From: Candidatus Thorarchaeota archaeon
Lineage (GTDB): Archaea > Asgardarchaeota > Thorarchaeia > Thorarchaeales > Thorarchaeaceae
DNA: 5,406 nucleotides
Reading direction: 5' to 3'
Assembly (NCBI GenBank): GCA_013138615.1
Contig: WTCK01000094.1
Coordinates: forward strand, 1 to 5,406
The notes under the pieces: generated by a model
The model's database searches: none
The model's input: only the letters and a program-made list of their open reading frames with translations
Told to the model about the DNA's origin: nothing
Position numbers and translations under genes: made by a program
Shown: positions 1 to 5,330 of the stretch, one piece after another
How positions within the stretch are numbered: the first letter of the stretch is position 1
Layout: every line of letters starts with the position of its first letter

Positions 1-2
1 TA

Positions 3-128
3 TCCCAGATGATCTTGGATGGGATGCCGATTTCAGGTGCAATCCTAGGCATTGTCGCTTTAGGCGCTCTTTTCAACATCAACAAGATGCGGAAAGGTGG
101 CGGTTCCAGCGGCGGGTACCAAGTCTAG
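3..128 (+). CDS. C-terminal fragment of a membrane-anchored protein
   Basis: The reading frame is open from the left edge of the window to a TAG at 126-128 and gives 41 residues. The protein start lies outside the window. The visible part contains a hydrophobic stretch of about 17 residues (around residues 11-27, rich in Ala, Gly, Ile, Leu and Val), then a basic patch (NKMRK) and a flexible Gly/Ser tail ending GGYQV. This arrangement is what a C-terminal membrane anchor of an archaeal surface or secreted protein looks like: one transmembrane helix with a short positive tail kept on the cytoplasmic side. It could equally be the last helix of a multi-spanning protein. The terminator directly behind it shows that it ends its own transcription unit, so it has no evident link to the genes downstream. 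Function unknown; the frame itself is supported by the terminator placement and the hydrophobic composition. Confidence 0.6.
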   Translation, partial: SQMILDGMPISGAILGIVALGALFNINKMRKGGGSSGGYQV

Positions 129-134
129 AATAGA

Positions 135-188
135 TTGACGACTCTCGACGCGATTTTAGTCGGGGGCCGTCAACCCCTTTCTTTTTTC
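135..188 (+). terminator. Hairpin plus T-tract terminator
   Basis: The arms 135-149 and 159-173 pair almost completely. TTGACG pairs with CGTCAA, then comes one A/C mismatch, then eight more pairs of which two are G-T wobbles, closing a 9-nt loop (150-158). A short CCCC and a T-rich tract (TTTCTTTTTT, 178-187) follow. The structure begins 6 nt after the stop codon of the upstream gene fragment and separates it from the ureohydrolase gene. Archaeal termination depends mainly on the T-tract, so the hairpin may add RNA 3'-end stability. Confidence 0.8.
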
Positions 189-230
189 TCGACAACAAGC
201 TTTGTTTTCTCGGGTTCATTCTTCAGCAGC

Positions 231-239
231 TTTATCTTT
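231..239 (+). promoter_or_regulatory. Weak candidate TATA box for the ureohydrolase gene
   Basis: TTTATCTTT is the most TATA-like stretch between the terminator and the ATG at 272. A start of transcription about 25 nt downstream would fall near 258-262, leaving a very short leader. GTGAT at 262-266, five bases before the ATG, resembles part of the archaeal Shine-Dalgarno sequence (GGAGGTGAT), but would then sit at the very 5' end of the message. The rest of 189-271 shows nothing else I can name. Inference from sequence likeness only. Confidence 0.3.
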
Positions 240-271
240 GAACGCATGTCACAAACCTAGTGTGATGTCGG

Positions 272-1201
272 ATGCCGCTTAAGGATTCACTCAATGGATA
301 CCTTCGTTTGCACAGGGACTTCTTTGGAATTCCACAGCCAAAAACCGGTAACCCCGATGTTGGTGTGCTTGGAATACCTTACGATTTGACATCAAGCTAT
401 ATGCCAGGGGCTCGCTTTGGTCCCGATGCCATTCGAAAGGCTACAGATAGTGAACGGTCGCATAGCTATCCACTAGGTATTGGTCAACCACCTGCCAATA
501 ATGACAAGGCACTTTCCAAGCGAATTACTCTGGAGGATATCGGAGACCTCGAGGTTTCACTTAGACTTCCTGAACAAGCAATGCTCGACATTACTGAAGC
601 TGCAGCTAAGCTGGCTGAGCAAGGTAGTTACTTGCTATTCATGGGCGGTGATCACTTTATCACTTACCCCTTATTGAGGGGGCTCAGCCGCGGCAACCCT
701 GGAACATATGGACTAGTCTATCTCGACGCTCATGCTGATTTCTATCCTACCTATTCCGGTCATCAGTACTCGCACGCAACTACATTGAGAAGAATCCTCT
801 CAGATGGCTTGATTGACAGGGTTAACTTGTTAACCCACGATTTAAGGGCAGCTCTCCCTGAGCAGAAGGCAGAATTAGTAAAAACACCTCATTCTTTGAA
901 GTCATTCTCCAATGCAATCAATAAGATAGCAAATCGAGTGGACATCATCTACATCTCTATTGATCTGGATGTTCTGGACCCCAGTATTGCACCTGGAGTT
1001 AGTCATCCGGAATCAGGGGGCCTCAAAATAGTTGAACTCACTGAACTGTTGAGAGCTTGCTTTGCTACAGGCAAGGTGAAGTACGTAGACATTGCAGAGC
1101 TAAACCCACTGATTGATACTACAGGTCGAACATCCATTGCTGCCCGAGACGTGGTCAAGGAGATTTTCACCGGTTTTGCTAGTCAGAAGGATTATAAGTA
1201 G
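272..1201 (+). CDS. Ureohydrolase, agmatinase/arginase family
   Basis: Mn-dependent ureohydrolase, expected in the cytoplasm, that splits a guanidino compound into urea and an amine; agmatine to putrescine plus urea is the most likely reaction. All six metal ligands of the family are visible: H128 in GGDH, D152, H154 and D156 in DAHAD, and D231 and D233 in SIDLDVLDP. H168 (in SHATTLRR) and E247 (in PESGG) match the conserved substrate-site His and Glu. The C-terminal block (DIAELNP, near 273-279) is also typical. The length of 309 residues is normal. The start is fixed because an in-frame TGA lies at 263-265, just upstream. The gene ends in tandem stops, TAG then TAA. Departures from standard agmatinases: SHAT instead of SHGT, SHPESGG instead of GTPEPGG, and no recognisable GIR motif after residue 182. 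Substrate is therefore uncertain; arginase, guanidinobutyrase or a related activity is possible. It is separated from the next gene by 51 nt. Confidence 0.88.
   Translation: MPLKDSLNGYLRLHRDFFGIPQPKTGNPDVGVLGIPYDLTSSYMPGARFGPDAIRKATDSERSHSYPLGIGQPPANNDKALSKRITLEDIGDLEVSLRLPEQAMLDITEAAAKLAEQGSYLLFMGGDHFITYPLLRGLSRGNPGTYGLVYLDAHADFYPTYSGHQYSHATTLRRILSDGLIDRVNLLTHDLRAALPEQKAELVKTPHSLKSFSNAINKIANRVDIIYISIDLDVLDPSIAPGVSHPESGGLKIVELTELLRACFATGKVKYVDIAELNPLIDTTGRTSIAARDVVKEIFTGFASQKDYK
1185..1200 (+). promoter_or_regulatory. Candidate BRE/TATA promoter for the TrmB-to-LplA operon
   Basis: TTATAAGTA (1192-1200) resembles an archaeal TATA box and is preceded by a purine-rich AGAAGG (1185-1190) in the position of the TFB recognition element. 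It lies over the end of the ureohydrolase coding sequence. A start about 25 nt downstream would be near 1220, about 30 nt before the TrmB-like ATG. The coding overlap means the match could be chance. Confidence 0.4.
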
Positions 1202-1220
1202 TAATTGCACATAACGCGAT

Positions 1221-1236
1221 TGGCTGAGATGAGCCA
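1221..1236. promoter_or_regulatory. Small palindrome, possible operator
   Basis: TGGCT (1221-1225) and AGCCA (1232-1236) form a perfect 5-bp inverted repeat around GAGATG. It lies where the candidate promoter at 1185-1200 would start transcription, directly ahead of a regulator gene. That is a suitable place for autoregulation by the TrmB-like protein. It is short, so chance is a real alternative. Confidence 0.3.
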
Positions 1237-1252
1237 TTAGAGTGGGCTTACT

Positions 1253-1963
1253 ATGGAGAATACCGTTTCACGTGTCAGTGAGGTCCTTCGAGACCTAGGT
1301 TTCGGTGCACATGAAGCGGAGGTTATTGTTGCGCTGAACAGATTGGAATCTGCAACCGTGTCAGAGCTGGCTTCGGTCACTGGGATCCATCATGCCAATC
1401 TTTACACTATACTTGATGGGCTTGTTGGGAAGGGAATAGTTGTGAGCAGTGGGGGGCGACCAAGAGTCTACGGCTTTGCTCCGCTTTCTCACTTGAAGGA
1501 CCTTCTGTCAACAAGAGTCAATCAGTTGATTGCTGACCTTAAAGAGTTGCAAAAAAATCGGGAACCCAGTCAGGTTGTGCCGGCACTTGTCTACACGATA
1601 CGTGGCATGAGCGAAGTCCATGCCAAAATGCTAAGGATGCTTAACAATTCAAAAAATAGGATAATGATTGCTGCTCCAAGCTTATTGGAATTGGGAGATT
1701 CTATTATCGAAGCGCTTCAATTAGCATCTGAACGAAGAGTCGTCATTAGAGCAATCTTCGGCACCAAATCCACTACTCACGGGTTCGACATCCAGCAACA
1801 TATTAAGGACGACACAATGGCAATCAACTTGGTTGTCGATGGTGAGGAAGCCATGATTTCGATGCCAGATCTATCCGTTTGTGGATGGGTCGATAACTCT
1901 CTCATCTCACTGCAACTCGAGAGTTTTCTCGAGCAGACATGGAAAACTATCAAAGAGGTTTGA
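1253..1963 (+). CDS. TrmB-family transcriptional regulator
   Basis: DNA-binding regulator of the archaeal TrmB family. Residues about 6-75 form a winged helix-turn-helix: a first helix (VSEVLRDLGF), then HEAEVIVALNR, then SELASVTGIHHANLYTILDGLVGKGIV, in which the recognition helix (about 45-57) and the wing carrying GRPRVYGF are clear. A leucine-rich, charged helix (about 78-103) probably makes the dimer coiled coil. Residues about 110-236 resemble the TrmB/phospholipase-D-like effector domain (RGMSEVHAKMLRMLNNSKNRIMIAAPS), without the HKD catalytic motifs, so it should sense a ligand rather than act as an enzyme. The 236-residue length suits the shorter TrmB members that lack a full sugar-binding domain. 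The RBS is weak (GAGTGGG, 1240-1246). It stands first in a string of closely spaced genes and is the obvious candidate to control them. The ligand is unknown. Confidence 0.87.
   Translation: MENTVSRVSEVLRDLGFGAHEAEVIVALNRLESATVSELASVTGIHHANLYTILDGLVGKGIVVSSGGRPRVYGFAPLSHLKDLLSTRVNQLIADLKELQKNREPSQVVPALVYTIRGMSEVHAKMLRMLNNSKNRIMIAAPSLLELGDSIIEALQLASERRVVIRAIFGTKSTTHGFDIQQHIKDDTMAINLVVDGEEAMISMPDLSVCGWVDNSLISLQLESFLEQTWKTIKEV
1955..1959 (+). promoter_or_regulatory. Ribosome binding site of the GGR-like gene
   Basis: GAGGT lies inside the last codons of the TrmB-like gene and ends 7 nt before the ATG at 1967. It is the best Shine-Dalgarno match in the window and fixes that start. Its position implies that the two genes are translated from one message. 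Confidence 0.7.
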
Positions 1964-1966
1964 CCA

Positions 1967-3340
1967 ATGACGGACTATGATGTTATCATCGCTGGTGCAG
2001 GTACCGGCGGAGCAACAATGGCATACACACTGGGGAACAAAGGCCACTCTGTTCTCCTCATCGATAGAAAGCAGAAGGACCAGATTGGCTACAAGACGTG
2101 CGGAGATGCTCTCGGCTCTCACCACCTCAAGGAGCTGGATAGCCTTGTAGGTCTGCCAAAGATGCCAAAGGGAATCGTCGAGTACGATGTGGCCGGAATA
2201 GACATTATTGCTCCTGATAGAGAGCACAGACTCAGAATGGCTGGACCCACAACTAGCGGTTTCTCATTTAACCGATTGAAGTTGGGACAGTGGATGCTCT
2301 CAATCGCAGAAGACGCTGGTGCGACCGTCATGGCGTCCACACGAGTGAAGCGGTTGATGTTTGATGGAGGTAAGGTTTCTGGCGTTAAGATCATGGAAGA
2401 GGGTTCTAACTCTGACAAGGAACTGACCGCAAGGATTGTTGTGGATGCCACCGGCGCCGTTGGAATGCTTCGACGTCAACTTCCCGAGTCTTCACCCGTA
2501 GAAAGGACAATAGCAAAGGAGGACTTCATGGTTGCAGTTCGCGATAGCTATGAAACCCCCGATTACACCTTTGAAACCCCGGACATCCTAGACATATATT
2601 GGGATCAAGAACAGACGCTGGGTGGCTACATCTGGGTTTTCCCGCAAGGCCCGAATAGGGTCAATGTTGGCTGCGGATTAATGACGATTCCAGGTCACAA
2701 GAAGCCACAGGATATTTTCAATAACTTCGTTCGGAAAAATTGGGATTTCATGAAGACCAAGCTGGTTGAGGTTCATTCAGGGGGTGGAATAGCTCCAGTG
2801 CGCCGTCCAATAGACACACTTGTTGATGACAACTTCATGCTCGTTGGAGATTCGGGAGCACAGGTTAACCCAATTCACGGAGGAGGAATAGGATCGTCCA
2901 TGCTTGGTGGTGCGCAAGCCGGGATTACTGCTTCCGAGGCGATTGAGCAGAACGACACTTCAATCACCGCACTATGGCCTTACAACCCAAGGTACATGGA
3001 GAGCTATGGAATCAAGCAAGCGTCTCTTGACGTCTTCAGGTGGTTCCTTCTTAACATTACAAACGAAGACATCAACTTCGCCTTCAAGAAACAGATTGTG
3101 AAGGCGAGCGATTTGCTTAGCACAAGCATGACCGGAAAAATGTCAATGGGATCAGGAGAGAAGTTCAAACGTCTGGTGTCAGGTGTTGGAAAGGTTCCTT
3201 TGCTCATGCGAATCAATAAGATTGGAAAGATTATGGAGGATGTCAAAGCTGTCTACGCAGCATATCCTGACTCTCCAAAGGGTCTCCAAGACTGGAAAGC
3301 ACGACTTGCTCCAATCTACAATGCTGCCAAGAAGGCATAG
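1967..3340 (+). CDS. Geranylgeranyl reductase family FAD oxidoreductase
   Basis: Flavoprotein of the GGR family, whose known archaeal members saturate the isoprenoid chains of membrane lipids. Visible in order: FAD dinucleotide fold GAGTGG (10-15) with D33 at the end of the second strand; the family cysteine C45 in KTCGD; DATG (160-163); the GGR signature Y-x-W-x-F-P-x8-G-x-G at 221-237; the second FAD motif VGDSG (293-297), followed by a glycine-rich HGGGIG (304-309). The C-terminal region (about 385-457) is rich in Lys and hydrophobic residues and could touch the membrane. The length of 457 residues matches archaeal GGRs. It begins 3 nt after the TrmB-like stop and ends 3 nt before the next gene. 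Family is certain; role is not. The lipoate-type genes downstream suggest that it may be a GGR-like electron-transfer partner of radical SAM lipoyl synthases (called LipT in my recollection of work on bacterial sulfur oxidisers), rather than a lipid reductase. Confidence 0.9.
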   Translation: MTDYDVIIAGAGTGGATMAYTLGNKGHSVLLIDRKQKDQIGYKTCGDALGSHHLKELDSLVGLPKMPKGIVEYDVAGIDIIAPDREHRLRMAGPTTSGFSFNRLKLGQWMLSIAEDAGATVMASTRVKRLMFDGGKVSGVKIMEEGSNSDKELTARIVVDATGAVGMLRRQLPESSPVERTIAKEDFMVAVRDSYETPDYTFETPDILDIYWDQEQTLGGYIWVFPQGPNRVNVGCGLMTIPGHKKPQDIFNNFVRKNWDFMKTKLVEVHSGGGIAPVRRPIDTLVDDNFMLVGDSGAQVNPIHGGGIGSSMLGGAQAGITASEAIEQNDTSITALWPYNPRYMESYGIKQASLDVFRWFLLNITNEDINFAFKKQIVKASDLLSTSMTGKMSMGSGEKFKRLVSGVGKVPLLMRINKIGKIMEDVKAVYAAYPDSPKGLQDWKARLAPIYNAAKKA

Positions 3341-3343
3341 AGC

Positions 3344-4309
3344 ATGCGAAGAGTGGGCTCAGCTGCGGGGATTGACCTCTTCGCTCCAGCTGACGCCTAC
3401 TTCTCATATTTCAACAGCCCGTATATTGGTCACAAACAAGGCGCTTCGATCGATATCTATCCGAGTCATGGGGAATGGGGCGGTCCCGCCTACTCTCCTA
3501 TCGCAGGTCGAATCATTCGTGTCAAGAAGATGAGAATGGGCGAAAAGAAGCTTTTCCCTTCCGATGAGGTGGACTTTGGCATAGCCATTGCACCAGAAGG
3601 GTCTACTGATATTGTCCGCATCTTGCATTGTGTCCCAGAAGTCGATGAGGGAGCGACAGTTGAAGCTGGGCAACGATTGGGGTCTCTTCTTAGGTCACGC
3701 TACTTCAACTACTGGACTGGGCCTCACTATCACATAGAGATAATGAATATCCGCGATTTCAACAGATCTACCAAATCATATCCTCTCACCGTCGACCTGA
3801 CCCCCGTGCAACAGACACAACAGGAGAGCGTTTCTGAACTCGAATGCTTGATTTCTAGAGTTACTGATGATGTCATGATAGCAACCACAGACGACTCACC
3901 CAAAGCCGTTTCCAGAAACATTGTTGGGCACGCAGCCTACTGTGGGAGCGATAGAAGACATGGTATTTTGGATGCTGGAGTCCCCCATTATAGCCACGGC
4001 GGAATTCTAGGCTTTGGCAAATCCGTTGAAGAAAGCACGGTCACCGCGTGGAGCACCGACATCGGATACGCCGCAGGGAGCTTGGATAGTCGCCTTTCCT
4101 TCAAGAGGGGTGGGCCGGTCCAGCTAATATTCGAAGACGAAATCATTAGGGGAGTTTCATGTTTTGCATTTACGAAAAAGCAAACAGTGAAGGGAGCCCC
4201 ACCCATCATAATGATTCCTCAACAATACGGTGGATTCTCTGAAAAATTCGCGGAGGGGGATGTGGGTGTCCTTTCCTTCAAGCGCCTAAATGACATCGTT
4301 AAAGAGTAA
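3344..4309 (+). CDS. M23/LytM-like fold protein with unknown C-terminal domain
   Basis: Residues about 27-135 follow the pattern of the M23 (LytM, duplicated hybrid motif) metallopeptidase domain: H30 and D37 in HKQGASID, then SPIAGRIIRV (51-60), H95 in RILHC, then DEGATVEAGQRLG (101-113), and GPHYHIEI (126-133) with H128-x-H130. In canonical M23 enzymes the Zn ligands are H-x3-D plus the second His of H-x-H. Here the first His is six residues from the Asp and glycine sits at the usual His position, so catalysis is uncertain. There is no signal peptide or membrane helix, so it should be cytoplasmic. Residues about 160-321 match no family I know; they contain H196, C200, H206, H215 and H218 in a short stretch. 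The start follows a weak GAAGG (3331-3335), 8 nt upstream. It lies between the GGR-like and radical SAM genes, which argues for a shared pathway. Specific function unknown. Confidence 0.7.
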   Translation: MRRVGSAAGIDLFAPADAYFSYFNSPYIGHKQGASIDIYPSHGEWGGPAYSPIAGRIIRVKKMRMGEKKLFPSDEVDFGIAIAPEGSTDIVRILHCVPEVDEGATVEAGQRLGSLLRSRYFNYWTGPHYHIEIMNIRDFNRSTKSYPLTVDLTPVQQTQQESVSELECLISRVTDDVMIATTDDSPKAVSRNIVGHAAYCGSDRRHGILDAGVPHYSHGGILGFGKSVEESTVTAWSTDIGYAAGSLDSRLSFKRGGPVQLIFEDEIIRGVSCFAFTKKQTVKGAPPIIMIPQQYGGFSEKFAEGDVGVLSFKRLNDIVKE

Positions 4310-4334
4310 CAGATAGTCTTGACACACGATTGCT

Positions 4335-5330
4335 TTGGTCGACTTGGTACGCCTTTCGTTGGGCACTGCTATAGAAGTGGGACTTGAAGAAGGAGCAAAC
4401 GATCCGAATTTTACCACTGCATTCATTATGACCCATAGCGAAAACAAGTGTTCCGCCAATTGCGCGTTTTGTCCTCAAGCACAGGATAGTAGTTCATCCC
4501 CTCACATGCTGTCGAGGATTGGGTGGCCTGAGTACAAGCTTGACGATTTTATTCATCACCTGCGGCCAGGATTAAACTTCAGAAGAGCATGTATTCAATG
4601 CTTGAACTATCCAACAGTTGTGGATGATGTTGAGGAGATACTTGCTGCCGTCAAGACCAAAACAAAACTACCCGTATCCATTTGCATCCATCCACTGAGT
4701 CTGGAAGAAATGAAACGCCTGCAACAGGCCGGAGCGCAAAAGATAGGGATTGCTATGGATGCATGCACTCCCGAGCTATTCGATAAGATCAAGGGTGCGG
4801 GTCGTAAGGGACCGTACCAATGGGACCACCATCTTGAAGCCATGCAGCAGGCGCTAGATATATTCGGTCCCGGAAACGTCACCACTCATCTCGTTATTGG
4901 TCTAGGTGAAACAGAAGCGGAAGCAACTGAGTTCATCATCAAGATGTATGAAATGGGGATAACCGTGGGACTATTTGCGTTCACTGCAATTCGAGGTACA
5001 GCATTAGAGGAAACGAGTCAGCCTGCCCTAGAGTCCTACAGACGTTTGCAGGTCCTGAGATATCTTGTCGCCAACAAATTGATTGATCGTGAAGGGGTTT
5101 CCGCAGATGCAAGGGGTAAACTCGAGCTGAAAAGCGATGCCGCATGGCTCAGGGAATCTTTATCATCAGGCGAGGCGTTTAGAGTTACAGGTTGCAGTGG
5201 CTGCAATCGACCGTACTACAACGAAAGGCCTCGCGGACCTATGTACAATTACCCTAGACCCCTATCAGAGGATGAAGTACACAAGGCTCTCGCAGAGGCA
5301 GGATTCATGAGCCGCGATGGAAGAGTTTAG
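4335..5330 (+). CDS. Radical SAM protein, LipS1/LipS2-type lipoyl synthase subunit
   Basis: Radical SAM enzyme related to biotin synthase. The SAM-binding [4Fe-4S] cluster motif C-x3-C-x2-C is at C39, C43 and C46 (KCSANCAFCPQA). Further cysteines that could hold an auxiliary cluster are C86 and C89 (ACIQC), C117, and the C-terminal pair C287 and C290 in GCSGCNRPYYNERP. GLGET (189-193) belongs to the SAM-side barrel. LipS1 and LipS2 of Thermococcus kodakarensis, annotated earlier as biotin synthases, act together to insert the two sulfurs of the lipoyl group. The overlapping lipoate-ligase gene makes this role the best reading; I cannot tell LipS1 from LipS2. Start: an in-frame TGA at 4320-4322 leaves no upstream room, and no ATG occurs before the conserved region, so TTG 4335 is used; TTG 4344 or GTG 4377 are alternatives. 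No clear RBS is seen. The gap after the M23-like gene is 25 nt. Confidence 0.78.
   Translation: MVDLVRLSLGTAIEVGLEEGANDPNFTTAFIMTHSENKCSANCAFCPQAQDSSSSPHMLSRIGWPEYKLDDFIHHLRPGLNFRRACIQCLNYPTVVDDVEEILAAVKTKTKLPVSICIHPLSLEEMKRLQQAGAQKIGIAMDACTPELFDKIKGAGRKGPYQWDHHLEAMQQALDIFGPGNVTTHLVIGLGETEAEATEFIIKMYEMGITVGLFAFTAIRGTALEETSQPALESYRRLQVLRYLVANKLIDREGVSADARGKLELKSDAAWLRESLSSGEAFRVTGCSGCNRPYYNERPRGPMYNYPRPLSEDEVHKALAEAGFMSRDGRV

Noticed and set aside
1907..2451. Two open frames on the minus strand (1907-2227 and 2119-2451)
   Set aside because: They lie opposite the TrmB-like and GGR-like genes, which have clear motifs; their translations show no domain pattern.
1239..3361. Direct repeat AGAGTGGGCT at 1239-1248 and 3350-3359
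   Set aside because: Ten bases, one copy non-coding and one inside a gene, with no further similarity around them; consistent with chance.
3183..3533. 116-codon open frame on the + strand across the GGR/M23 junction
   Set aside because: It overlaps two motif-supported genes in another frame, and its translation is low in recognisable structure.
3344..4309. Secreted murein hydrolase
   Set aside because: There is no signal peptide or membrane segment, the metal motif is altered, and the neighbours point to an archaeal cytoplasmic pathway.
4607..4885. 92-codon open frame on the minus strand
   Set aside because: It is opposite the core of the radical SAM gene and looks like a coding shadow, rich in Ser and Cys without pattern.
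4335..5330. Biotin synthase (BioB) as the product name
   Set aside because: The CX3CX2C-PQA region is BioB-like, but the C-terminal CSGCNRPYYNE pair and the overlapping lipoate-ligase-like gene fit LipS-type proteins better, and no biotin genes are in view.
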